Shown here: in pieces, positions 1 through 8,053 of the stretch
Layout: the number at the start of each line of letters is the position of its first letter
Numbering within the stretch: position 1 is the stretch's first letter
Assembly: GCF_028331445.1 (NCBI RefSeq)
Contig: NZ_JAQMHX010000001.1
Span: forward strand, 248,001 to 312,000
Source: Candidatus Phyllobacterium onerii
GTDB lineage: Bacteria > Pseudomonadota > Alphaproteobacteria > Rhizobiales > Rhizobiaceae
Direction of reading: 5' to 3'
DNA length: 64,000 nucleotides
Program-made: the position numbers and the translations under genes
Notes under the pieces: generated by a model
Seen by the model: only the letters and a program-made list of their open reading frames with translations
The model's database searches: none
What the model was told of the DNA's origin: nothing

Positions 1-77
1 TCATGTGGGGCAATTCAAGCCGGTATAGACCTTTTGCGATCGATTTGTTGGAAATGACCCGTTTGTGAATTGGCCGT

Positions 78-3000
78 CTATTCAGCAAGAACACGCGTGG
101 AAGGAAATGTTATCTCGACCATTGTCCCGCGACCGGGATTGGAGTCGATCGTGAAATTGGCGCGGTTTGCTTCAGCCATTGCCTTGGTCAACGGCAGGCC
201 AAGGCCGGTGCCATCGCTGCGAGAATGCTTCGGCGTGGTGATCTGCTTGTAGGGCCGCAGGGCCTGTTCGACCTCCTGTCGCGTCATGCCGATTCCCGTG
301 TCGCGCACGCGCAGAAGCACATCGCCGCTGGCCTCATAACTCGTAGAAACGATGACCTGGCCGCCGGGCCCCGTAAATCGGATGGCATTTGACAAGAGGT
401 TCAACGCGATCTGGGTGATCGAACGATGGTCTGCGACAATGTCGGGCAGCCGTGATGTCAGGCTGGAGCGGATGATGACACGCTCGCGGTTCGCCTGCGG
501 CTGCATGATCGCGACGGCTTCCGTCAGCGCTTCGTTGAGAGACACCGCCTCGAAATCCATCTCGACCGCACCGGCCTCGATCTTCGAAATATCGAGAAGA
601 TCGTTGACCAGCGACAGGACATGATTGCCGGAGCGGCTGATATCGTTCAGATAGTCGCGGTAGCGTTCGCTGCCGATGGGGCCGAACTTCTCGTCCGCCA
701 TCAATTCGGAAAAGCCGATGATGGCATTGAGCGGTGTGCGGATTTCATGGCTGATGCGTGCCAGAAATTCACTCTTCTGGGCCGACGTGCGTTCGGCCTC
801 CCGCCGGGCGCTGACCAACTCTTCCTCGGCGCGCTTCCAGTGGGTGATGTCGCGAAGGACAACACAATATCCCTTGGAGGCGTCCAGCTTGCCTATCGTC
901 ATGAACAGGGGGATGAAGCGGCCTTGGGCTTCACGGCCGATCACCTCGCGCCCGTCATTGAGCAGACTGGCGACGCCATTTTCCGAAAGGCCGCTCAGAT
1001 AATCCATCGCCGCGCGCTGGCTTTCGATGGCGAAGAGCATGGAGAAGGCTTTGCCGGTCAATTCCTCCGGCTCGTAGCCGAAGAGCGCAGCGGCGGAATG
1101 GTTGACGGAGCGGATCGAACCGGCTGAATCGAGCAGGATCACGCCGTCCGTCGCCGTATCGAGAATAGCGCTGAGCTCATCGATGCGTGTCTGCAGGATC
1201 TGGCGTTCGCTCACCTCGAAATGGTCGGCAGCCGGGGCTTGCGGCGACAACGCAAGCAGCAGCGCCCGCTCGCCATTCTCGGTTGCTTCGTCCCAGCGGA
1301 CCGCCTGCAGGTGCGCTTGCACCCGCATCACCGAACCATCGCTGCGCCGCAGGTTCATGCCAGCCTCGTCGTCATCGCCGCTATCGCCAGTTTCATCGGC
1401 AAAGAGGATGCTCAAGCCGCCCGCATCGTTGATCGCTTCGGCAGACGCATACAATATGCTCTCCAGCAGGGCGGGATTTGCATAGAGTATCTGGCCCTGG
1501 CGGTGAATCAGGACCGGCAAGGGCAGGGCTGCTAGAATGGACGTGTCGACACCCTGCCGAGCCTGTTCGCGAATGTTTACCGCAAAATCCTCAGGCCGGG
1601 AGAGCTCGTCCCTGCTATCGCCATCCGCAACGGCATAGCCCGGACCGACCACTTCCGCGTCCGGAACCTTGGGCTTCGTCGTTGAAGCGGGAGCTGCGAC
1701 AGGCGCGGGTTCTGCGTCGCTATTGCTCTTCGGGCCGTCACCCAGCACTTCACGGCGCAGCCTTTCGGCAATTTCGCGAAATGCATTGCGTTCGGCATCG
1801 TTGAGCCGGCCGTCGTCGCGCGAGGGCCGCTGCGTCTTGAGCGGAATGATGTTGTCTGCCGTATCCGGTGTGATCTCCAGCGCGGGTTTTTCCCCGTTGA
1901 ACACGTCGACGGCGGCATTTCGCCCCTCGGTACCTCCGTCGTTCAATGTCTTGCCGTCGGCTTTCGGATCGGCTGTGACGTCGCCCATGCGGGCTACGCC
2001 AAACCCCCGAAAACCCAGGAATGCCCGGTCGCGCGAATAGATCGGCAGCGCAGCAAGCTCGATCGGTACGCGCAGGTCGGTGCCTTGGATGGGCCATAGC
2101 ACCGTCCGTCCCGACCATGTGTCGCGGCGCTCGAGAAGCGCGGCGATTTCCTCGTTGTCGTCGAACCCATGGGTCGCAGCCACCGTCCGGAAGGATTTGC
2201 CGATGATAGACGCCGATTGCGGTCCGACAGCGGCCGAGAATTCTGGTGATATCTCGCTGAAATTCGCCTGCGCGTCGACCTTCCAGACAAAGCGCACCGG
2301 CGCCTCGGATGGTGCGTACTGGAATACGCCCGAGGGTATCTTAGTGTCTTTAAATGATGGCTCGAGCGCAAGGGAAGCCTGAGGTTCTTCCCTCGTCGCA
2401 GCCAATGTGTGGTCTGTAACCTGCGCATCGGCAATGGGCGCCTCGGGCACAACGTCAAGTTCGGGCTGCGGGTCGTCAACCGCTACGCTCTCGCTTGTCT
2501 GCGCGTCCACAATCTCCGGCTCGATCGCAAACAGCAGATGCATTGCGGGACTGTCCGTCAGTCTCGCAATACCGGTGGGTACAGCGCCCTTGGCTGTCTG
2601 TACCGGGCGCTTGACCAAACGGTCGCGCTCGAGCCGCACCTCCCGTACGAGATCGCCGAGGATCTTGTCATTGAGTTCGAGCCTGGCAAACTGTTGCGAT
2701 GCGGCGATCACGCCGCCATTCGCATCGATCATCGCCGCATGCGTTGTCCGGTCGCCAAAGCCCTTGATTGCCAATGCTGCGATCTGCTTCCCGGAACTTG
2801 CCCGATCAGCATTGGCGATGGAGAGAAGAATAGCCTGTTCGCCGCGCGGCAGTGTCAGATCGCTCGCCTGGAATGTCAGGATGTGACTGGAAAGCCCGAA
2901 GGCAACGCGCAACGAAACAGTGCGTCCATGACCGATGGCCGGAAAACCATCCAGCGCCATGAGCTGCCGCCGTGCCTGTATGCCGAGCACTGCTCCGCCA

Positions 3001-3173
3001 CCGAGTATCTCGTCGATCGACGCATAGCCAAGCATCGACGCACCCTGGCCATTGGCCCAGATGACGTTCTGCAGATCCTGCGATATCACGACGAGCGCAT
3101 CACCATTGGCAAAGTGCTCGCGGATCTCGTCGAGGACGGCGATGTCGATGAATGGATAAGTTCCAGACGCCAT
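78..3173 (-). CDS. pdhS: PAS-domain histidine kinase, PdhS family
   Basis: A 1031-aa sensor kinase without evident membrane segments, so probably cytoplasmic. The first 600 or so residues are weakly conserved, PAS-like and acidic/Pro-rich. A clear PAS domain near residues 670-790 is followed by a HisKA dimerisation domain with the phospho-acceptor His809 (motif ISHEIRTPLN) and a HATPase_c domain with an N box (NLLSNAIRFT), a G1 box (DTGIGM) and a G2 box (GTGLGLPLTK). There is no receiver domain. Length and architecture match PdhS of Brucella, a DivJ/PleC-type kinase that acts on DivK and marks the old cell pole; transferring that role here is inference. It is transcribed alone, divergently from the phasin gene. 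The family call is firm; the exact ortholog call is likely. Confidence 0.88.
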   Translation of the reverse strand: MASGTYPFIDIAVLDEIREHFANGDALVVISQDLQNVIWANGQGASMLGYASIDEILGGGAVLGIQARRQLMALDGFPAIGHGRTVSLRVAFGLSSHILTFQASDLTLPRGEQAILLSIANADRASSGKQIAALAIKGFGDRTTHAAMIDANGGVIAASQQFARLELNDKILGDLVREVRLERDRLVKRPVQTAKGAVPTGIARLTDSPAMHLLFAIEPEIVDAQTSESVAVDDPQPELDVVPEAPIADAQVTDHTLAATREEPQASLALEPSFKDTKIPSGVFQYAPSEAPVRFVWKVDAQANFSEISPEFSAAVGPQSASIIGKSFRTVAATHGFDDNEEIAALLERRDTWSGRTVLWPIQGTDLRVPIELAALPIYSRDRAFLGFRGFGVARMGDVTADPKADGKTLNDGGTEGRNAAVDVFNGEKPALEITPDTADNIIPLKTQRPSRDDGRLNDAERNAFREIAERLRREVLGDGPKSNSDAEPAPVAAPASTTKPKVPDAEVVGPGYAVADGDSRDELSRPEDFAVNIREQARQGVDTSILAALPLPVLIHRQGQILYANPALLESILYASAEAINDAGGLSILFADETGDSGDDDEAGMNLRRSDGSVMRVQAHLQAVRWDEATENGERALLLALSPQAPAADHFEVSERQILQTRIDELSAILDTATDGVILLDSAGSIRSVNHSAAALFGYEPEELTGKAFSMLFAIESQRAAMDYLSGLSENGVASLLNDGREVIGREAQGRFIPLFMTIGKLDASKGYCVVLRDITHWKRAEEELVSARREAERTSAQKSEFLARISHEIRTPLNAIIGFSELMADEKFGPIGSERYRDYLNDISRSGNHVLSLVNDLLDISKIEAGAVEMDFEAVSLNEALTEAVAIMQPQANRERVIIRSSLTSRLPDIVADHRSITQIALNLLSNAIRFTGPGGQVIVSTSYEASGDVLLRVRDTGIGMTRQEVEQALRPYKQITTPKHSRSDGTGLGLPLTKAMAEANRANFTIDSNPGRGTMVEITFPSTRVLAE

Positions 3174-3365
3174 ATGTTGACCAGCATGCTCCGATCGAAC
3201 AGTCGCATCCTCGCGATGTTCTTAAGACTTTGTTAATAATGATCCAGCCGTCACTCGTCCACTCGCAGCCCTCTATCTTACATGTCTTTCTCTTGGTTTA
3301 GTTAACTTCCGTAGCGGTAATACAACCGTCCACATAATAATTTCGATTTAGTCTCACGCGCTCGA

Positions 3366-3415
3366 TTGTGCACTGCAAAATAAATGTTGCAACGCACCAT
3401 ATTTTCAATTATATA
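3366..3415 (+). promoter_or_regulatory. Phasin promoter with overlapping TGC-rich element
   Basis: A -35-like TTGCAA (3387-3392) lies 17 bases before a -10-like TATATA (3410-3415), which would start transcription near 3422, about 50 bases before the phasin start. The -35 box sits inside a TGC/GCA-rich stretch (3366-3399) containing TGCACTGCA and TTGCAACGCA. Repressors of the PhaR family bind TGC-rich DNA in phasin promoters of other Proteobacteria, so this is a plausible PhaR operator, which is inference. The rest of the 301-base gap 3174-3474 is AT-rich and shows nothing else. Confidence 0.55.
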
Positions 3416-3474
3416 GGGGTCATGAAATCAGCTGCAGAGGCAAATGACCATCTGCACCAAGGAAGGAACCTGTT

Positions 3475-3930
3475 ATGAGCAAGACCACCAAACAGACTGC
3501 CGATGCGTTCTCGATCCCTACTTTCGATGCAACCGCTGTAACCGACCAGGTTCGCGAATTCACGGAAAAGGGCGTTGCTCAGTCCAAGGAAGCTTATGCC
3601 AAGATCAAGGATCAGGCCGAAGCTGCTCAGAAGACGCTTGAAACCACTTTTGAAACTGCTCAGTCGAACGGCGCCGCTCTTTCGCTCAAGGCATTGGCTG
3701 CATTCCGCGCCAACACCGAAGCCGGCTTCGCTCACATCGAAGCGCTGATCGGCGTGAAGTCCTTTGGCGAAGTGATCGAACTGCAGAGCGCGTTCGTTCG
3801 CAAGCAGGCTGAAGCCATCTCCGGTCAGGCCAAGGAATTCCAGGCTGTTGCTTCGAAGGCCGTTGAAGAGATCTCCGCACCGGTCAAGTCGGCTGTCGAG
3901 AAGGCAATCAAGGACGTCAAGGTCGCCTAA
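3475..3930 (+). CDS. Phasin family protein
   Basis: A 151-aa protein with the composition of a phasin: mostly Ala, Glu, Lys and Gln in long amphipathic helices, with no Cys, no Trp and no signal peptide. The central part (residues 30-130) reads as continuous coiled-coil-like helix, with the phasin-type segment around SLKALAAFRANTEAGFAHIE. Phasins coat polyhydroxyalkanoate granules, limit their size and may aid PHA metabolism. A strong ribosome site (AAGGAAGG, 3459-3466) fixes the start. It is a single-gene unit with its own promoter upstream and a strong terminator downstream. Some Rhizobiales phasin-like proteins lack a proven granule role, so family membership is surer than function. Confidence 0.85.
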   Translation: MSKTTKQTADAFSIPTFDATAVTDQVREFTEKGVAQSKEAYAKIKDQAEAAQKTLETTFETAQSNGAALSLKALAAFRANTEAGFAHIEALIGVKSFGEVIELQSAFVRKQAEAISGQAKEFQAVASKAVEEISAPVKSAVEKAIKDVKVA

Positions 3931-4028
3931 TTGGTGATTTGACGCAAGAAATACCCCGACGGCACTCCTCCTCCCGGCCGTAGGGAAGCAAGACTTCATG
4001 GCTCCTCCCGCCTGGTCTTGCGCTGATG

Positions 4029-4067
4029 GAAAAAGGCCGGATCCTCCCCCGGCCTTTTTCTTTTTTT
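4029..4067 (+). terminator. Rho-independent terminator after phasin
   Basis: A long perfect stem (AAAAAGGCCGG pairing with CCGGCCTTTTT) closes an 8-base loop and is followed by a T-run. It lies about 100 bases beyond the phasin stop and before the tRNA gene. Confidence 0.85.
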
Positions 4068-4152
4068 AGTTTCTGGCTGTCTTTGTTACATCGAACGCTT
4101 GCAAAAAGCGTCAATCCTTCGTATGTGACGCCTGTCAAAAATATGACGGTAT

Positions 4153-4229
4153 GCGGTCGTAGCTCAGTTGGTTAGAGCGCAGGATTGTGGCTCCTGAGGT
4201 CGGTGGTTCGAGCCCACCCGTCCGTACCA
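4153..4229 (+). tRNA. tRNA-His (GTG anticodon)
   Basis: The cloverleaf can be folded by eye. The acceptor strand is 4153-4159, the D arm is closed by GCTC/GAGC, and the anticodon stem CAGGA/TCCTG holds a loop with GTG at 4187-4189. The T arm is GGTGG/CCACC around TTCGAGC, and CCA is encoded at 4227-4229. The base before position 1 is T, so no extra G-1 is encoded, and the discriminator base is A (4226). The acceptor stem has a G1:U72 wobble and a U5:U68 mismatch. Loss of G-1 with A73 is the known derived state of tRNA-His in a large alphaproteobacterial clade. Confidence 0.93.
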
Positions 4230-4264
4230 TCCCTCCACGAAACTCTTCAAATCCAAGACGGGCC

Positions 4265-5422
4265 TTAAACCCCTGTTCGTTTCGCGATGAAACGCGCAAT
4301 CGCAGGGCCTGTCAAAAGTACGACGATGAAACGCGATGTTTGCATCGCCATGACGAATGCCACGTCGACATCGCTGGACGCCGCAATGATCGCAACGGAA
4401 TCGGCACCGCCCGGACTGGTCGCTAGATAAGCCGTCAGCGGGTCCACGTCAGCCACCCATACAAGGATGGCGGCAATTCCTCCGCAAATCGCAATCAAGG
4501 TCAGAATAGAGGCGACGACGCGGGGCAGAGCGCGTGCTGCATGAACAAGAATGGGCCGTGTGAAGCGCGAGCCAATATTCCAGCCAACGAACGCGTAGCT
4601 CGCGGCAAGCAGCCAGGGCGGCAATACGATCTCCATCATACCCGTGTTCTGCAGAACCACACCCACGACAAGCGGCACCAGGAGTGGGCCCGCGGGGATG
4701 CGCAGCCGCATGCCGATCAAACTTCCAAGTGTTATGAGTATCAAAGTTTGTGCAAGACCAAGCCAGGGAATGGACGGGAACCAGATGATTTCTGGGACCG
4801 GGGCCGTTGGACCTGTGACCCATATGCTGGATACGACCGAGGCGACGACTGCCACAAAGACCACGCGTAGGTATTGCATGAATGCCACCAGGCGGATGTC
4901 CGCACCAAAGGCCTCGGCCATCAGCGTCATCGCCGACGCTGCGCCGGGAGATGAGCCCCAGATGGCAGTCGTACCGGGCAGAACCTGCCAGCGCGTCAGC
5001 AACCAGCCGAGCGCGTTGCTTGCCATAAGAACAGACGCAATGACCACCAGGAAGAGGGGCCAGTCGTGCAGCATCTCGGCAAGCGCTGCGGGCCGAATAC
5101 TGAGCGCGATCAGGCAGCCGATCACGCCTTGAGCGATAATGAAGGGGCGCATCGGCAGGCGGATCGAACCGCCCGCTGCAGCCACGACAATGGCCGCGGC
5201 CATCGGCCCAAGCAGAAGCGCTGCCGGCAGATGAGTCGCGTGCAGAAGCAAGAAGAACAGGATCGACAATCCGAGCAAAGTCGCCCATTGCAACCCAATG
5301 CCGCGACTGCTCAATCCGCCGCCAAGAATGCGGCCGATCCATTCAGGAACATTCATTGGGAACCGTTGGAGAGCCGGGAGAGGCGCTGCGTATTGAGACG
5401 ACGTTGCCGAAGCGGCATACAT
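4265..5422 (-). CDS. AbrB-family (PF05145) integral membrane protein, putative transporter
   Basis: A protein of up to 385 aa with about ten hydrophobic segments, of the AbrB-duplication family (often mislabelled ammonia monooxygenase). The internal duplication is visible: a segment near residue 155 (GSSPGAASAMTLMAEAFGAD) is repeated near residue 335 (ATSPGGADSVAIIAASSDVD), each followed by a membrane helix, giving two pseudo-symmetric halves. The substrate is unknown; small organic acids or cofactors have been suggested for relatives. A second in-frame ATG at 5356 (MNVPEWIG) gives 363 aa and is an equally good start, since neither has a strong ribosome site. It is transcribed alone, convergent with tRNA-His. 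Confidence 0.8.
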   Translation of the reverse strand: MYAASATSSQYAAPLPALQRFPMNVPEWIGRILGGGLSSRGIGLQWATLLGLSILFFLLLHATHLPAALLLGPMAAAIVVAAAGGSIRLPMRPFIIAQGVIGCLIALSIRPAALAEMLHDWPLFLVVIASVLMASNALGWLLTRWQVLPGTTAIWGSSPGAASAMTLMAEAFGADIRLVAFMQYLRVVFVAVVASVVSSIWVTGPTAPVPEIIWFPSIPWLGLAQTLILITLGSLIGMRLRIPAGPLLVPLVVGVVLQNTGMMEIVLPPWLLAASYAFVGWNIGSRFTRPILVHAARALPRVVASILTLIAICGGIAAILVWVADVDPLTAYLATSPGGADSVAIIAASSDVDVAFVMAMQTSRFIVVLLTGPAIARFIAKRTGV

Positions 5423-5567
5423 GGGCGGAGCTTTTCGCCTTTGTGGAAGCCATTTGGAAAAGCATCACTAACTATCATCGCCCCAATGTCCCGCCAGCCT
5501 CAACAAAGTTGGCCGCAGGATAATCTTCTATTGCGAGCCGTCCACCCCTGTTTGGAGCATTTGAATC

Positions 5568-5595
5568 TTGGAAAAATTCGCAGAACTGCTATGTT
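5568..5595 (+). promoter_or_regulatory. Candidate promoter of the small RNA
   Basis: TTGGAA (5568-5573) is separated by 16 bases from TATGTT (5590-5595). Transcription would begin near 5602, directly before the first hairpin of the candidate small RNA. Confidence 0.4.
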
Positions 5596-5601
5596 CAATC
5601 T

Positions 5602-5690
5602 TGGAGCGGGGACGAACTTTCGTCCGCCCCCATTCCTCACTTCATAAAATGAACCCGGAACGAGACTTGCCAGCCTGTCCGGGTTCTTTT
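5602..5690 (+). ncRNA. Candidate small RNA of about 90 nt
   Basis: No protein gene lies just upstream, yet there is a promoter-like pair followed by two hairpins. The first has stem GGACGA/TCGTCC (5610-5615 with 5620-5625) and a 4-base loop. The second is a perfect 9-bp stem GAACCCGGA/TCCGGGTTC (5651-5659 with 5678-5686) followed by TTTT, as in a Rho-independent terminator. Between them lies an unpaired C/U-rich stretch (CCCCATTCCTCACTTC) that could pair with Shine-Dalgarno sequences. I could not match it to a named family such as AbcR. The structure is seen; the small RNA is inferred. Confidence 0.45.
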
Positions 5691-5985
5691 TATGATGAGG
5701 GTAACGCTACATGGTGTGAACCACATCGCTTTACCTCCAAGTTGGAAGCAAGGCCGCCGCGGTCGAAATGGCCAATCGCCTTCGATGCACCGGCTGGCTC
5801 GGTGCAGACTGCTTCTGCCTCCAAACTGAAATGCTCTCACTTCATCGCTTGGTTGAGGCATCGGCGCCACGAACGCCCGGTTGAAACGTTTCGCTATTAG
5901 TCGGTTGCGCAGTTGTATGAACGGCTGACACTGTGCCGATTTTTTACTGTTTGCGGCCCTTGATGTTTCATGCGAATGAAACGCC

Positions 5986-6663
5986 ATGCGCATATTGCTC
6001 GTAGAAGACACGCACGATGTGGGGGAGGCAATCGCCAGGCGTTTCGAGGCGACAGGGCATGCCGTGGACTGGGAAACCAACGGGCGGGACGCAGCGGAAA
6101 TCATCGATTTCACCGAATATGCGCTGATCATTCTCGATGTCATGTTGCCGGGCATGGATGGCTTTGAAATCCTCAAACGCATCCGCAAATCCGGCAATGC
6201 GGTTCCCGTCCTTGTCCTGACCGCGCGTTCTGAAATCGACGACCGGGTAGGGGCGCTTGATCTCGGGGCGGACGACTATCTGGTAAAGCCGTTTGACTTC
6301 CGCGAATTGGAGGCGAGGGCACGCGTCCTGATGCGCCGCCACACGGGTGGCGAGGCGACCAACTTGATCAAATGCGGTGATATTGCCGTCGATCGCGGAA
6401 CGCGATCCGTGCACGTCGGCAAGCGCGAGGTGCAGTTGAAGCGGCGTGAACTGACCCTGCTCGAAGTTCTCGTTGCCCGGCCGGGCCGCGTCTTCAGCAA
6501 AGACGAATTACTCGATCAGATTTTCGGTTTCGACGAAGCGGCGAACGCCAATGCGATCGAACTCTATATAGGCCGTTTGCGCAAGAAGCTGGAGGGCGCC
6601 AAAGCGCATATCGTCACCGTACGGGGGCTCGGTTATCAACTGGTACCTGGCGATGCGCCCTGA
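5986..6663 (+). CDS. OmpR/PhoB-family response regulator
   Basis: A 225-aa regulator. The receiver domain (1-115) has the acidic pair E7/D8, phospho-acceptor Asp51 (ILDVMLPG), Thr79 and Lys101 (LVKPF). The winged-helix effector domain (about 125-220) ends with the typical recognition helix and wing (IELYIGRLRKKLEG, TVRGLGYQL). It is first gene of a tight operon: its end overlaps the sensor kinase gene by 11 bases, and a periplasmic binding protein gene follows. This order resembles TctD-TctE and PgtA-PgtB-PgtC type systems, so it probably activates uptake or catabolic genes in response to a ligand outside the cytoplasm. No target gene is obvious in the window. Confidence 0.88.
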   Translation: MRILLVEDTHDVGEAIARRFEATGHAVDWETNGRDAAEIIDFTEYALIILDVMLPGMDGFEILKRIRKSGNAVPVLVLTARSEIDDRVGALDLGADDYLVKPFDFRELEARARVLMRRHTGGEATNLIKCGDIAVDRGTRSVHVGKREVQLKRRELTLLEVLVARPGRVFSKDELLDQIFGFDEAANANAIELYIGRLRKKLEGAKAHIVTVRGLGYQLVPGDAP

Positions 6664-8053
6664 AGCCCTGCAACACGGCCCGTCTCTATTCGGGCGTCTC
6701 GCCCGGCGCATTTCGTTTGTCCTTTTCATTGGCGCCGCACTGCTCGTTAGTGCCGCCTGGTATTATGCGGAGACTGCCGCGAACAAGGCCTATGATCGCC
6801 TGCTCGTTGGCGCGGCGTTGCAGATGGCGGAAAGTCTTTCGGTCGAGGATGGAATACTGACTGCGCGTCTGCCGACCTCTGCGTTCGAACTGCTCGGTTT
6901 GGCGGATCGCGACCGGATTTTCTACCGCGTCATCGATACGCATGGCCAGACCCTGACGGGATACGACGATCTCAAGACCCCGACACCACTGGAGCGCGCG
7001 CAAGATCCTCTGAGCGTCGAAGAGGGCGTCTACAAGGGTGAGCCTGTGCGCATCGCCCACGCGACCCGGATCCTCGCCGATCCCGCAGTCTCTGGCCGTG
7101 CCTATGTTATCGTAGCTCAGACGAACGAGGCGCGATTGGCTTTGACCCGCGAGCTCACGCTGCGCGCGACGATCCTCGTCTTCATCATGAGTCTGTTGGC
7201 TTTCGCTGGTGCCATGCTCGCGATCCGCTATGCGCTGCAGCCGGTGGAACAGCTGGGGACGGAAGTCCGTGGCCGCGATCCGCATGATCTAACGCCGGTT
7301 ACAGTCGACGTGCCGCGTGAGCTTGATCCCTTTGTCAGCTCGATCAACCATTTCATGGGAAGGCTCAATGAACGCGTCGATCTGTTGCAGCGTTTCATTG
7401 CCGATGCCGCACATCAGATACGCACGCCATTGACTGCACTGACGGCGCAGATCGATCTTCTGGGAACCGGCAAACTCGACAAGGCGGGCCGTCAGCATTT
7501 TAATCGGGTCAAGGAAAGGACAAGCGAACTCTCCCGGTTGACCAACCAGTTGCTCAGCCATGCGATGGTGATTCATCGTGCGGATTCCGTTCAGCTGGAG
7601 CCGATCAGCCTTGTCGATGTGGCGAGGCGCGCCTACCGGGTCGCTATTCCAGTCACGGTCGATCCCGATATCGTCATTTCTTTCGAAGCGCCGGATGACC
7701 GGCCCTTCGTTCTCGGCGACGCAGTCAGTCTGCGCGAAGCTATTGTCAACGTCATCGACAACGCTTTGCGGCATGGTACGGATCAGCGGCTGGAGGTGCG
7801 CGTACGCGCCAGCGGCACGCAAGCCTTTGTAGAGGTTGAGGATGATGGTCCCGGCATCCCGCCTGAAAGCTGGGAGAAGGCGACGCAGCGCTTTGCCACG
7901 TCGAAATCGCATGAAGGCAGCTCAGGTCTTGGCTTCGCCATTGCCCAGGAAGTGGCAAATGCCCATGGCGGCACCTTGGGCTTCCGCGCCCGCGATGAAA
8001 AAGGTTTTACCGTGGTTCTGACCCTGCCGCTGTACAAAGGGGAGGTGAAATGA
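6653..8053 (+). CDS. Sensor histidine kinase, TctE-like
   Basis: A 466-aa membrane kinase. It has TM1 near residues 20-40, a periplasmic domain of about 130 residues resembling the 2CSK_N sensor domain, TM2 near 172-195 (ATILVFIMSLLAFAGAML) and a HAMP linker. HisKA carries His254 (ADAAHQIRTPLTAL), and HATPase has NVIDNALRHG, DDGPGIP and SSGLGFAIAQ. It overlaps the response regulator by 11 bases and the binding-protein gene by 4 bases (ATGA), so the three are translationally coupled. It should phosphorylate Asp51 of the upstream regulator. The ligand is not evident; the binding protein downstream is the likely co-sensor. Confidence 0.87.
   Translation: MRPEALQHGPSLFGRLARRISFVLFIGAALLVSAAWYYAETAANKAYDRLLVGAALQMAESLSVEDGILTARLPTSAFELLGLADRDRIFYRVIDTHGQTLTGYDDLKTPTPLERAQDPLSVEEGVYKGEPVRIAHATRILADPAVSGRAYVIVAQTNEARLALTRELTLRATILVFIMSLLAFAGAMLAIRYALQPVEQLGTEVRGRDPHDLTPVTVDVPRELDPFVSSINHFMGRLNERVDLLQRFIADAAHQIRTPLTALTAQIDLLGTGKLDKAGRQHFNRVKERTSELSRLTNQLLSHAMVIHRADSVQLEPISLVDVARRAYRVAIPVTVDPDIVISFEAPDDRPFVLGDAVSLREAIVNVIDNALRHGTDQRLEVRVRASGTQAFVEVEDDGPGIPPESWEKATQRFATSKSHEGSSGLGFAIAQEVANAHGGTLGFRARDEKGFTVVLTLPLYKGEVK

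Larger units (their letters stand above)
5423..5985. other. Intergenic region of 563 bases between divergent genes
   Basis: It holds no credible protein gene. A promoter-like element, two hairpins and a T-run at 5568-5690 suggest a small RNA (separate entry). The stretch 5691-5985 shows no further structure I can support; it must contain the promoter of the response-regulator operon, but no box is convincing. Confidence 0.6.

Noticed and set aside
1..77. Possible gene fragment at the left edge
   Set aside because: No frame with a start, ribosome site or recognisable protein lies before the pdhS stop.
2409..3236. 275-aa open frame on the plus strand
   Set aside because: It is fully antisense to the conserved kinase gene pdhS, has no family features, and arises from the codon bias of the true gene.
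4449..5342. 297-aa open frame on the minus strand in another frame of the AbrB-family gene
   Set aside because: The composition is Arg/Ala/Gly/Ser-rich without hydrophobic segments, typical of a shifted frame of the membrane protein gene.
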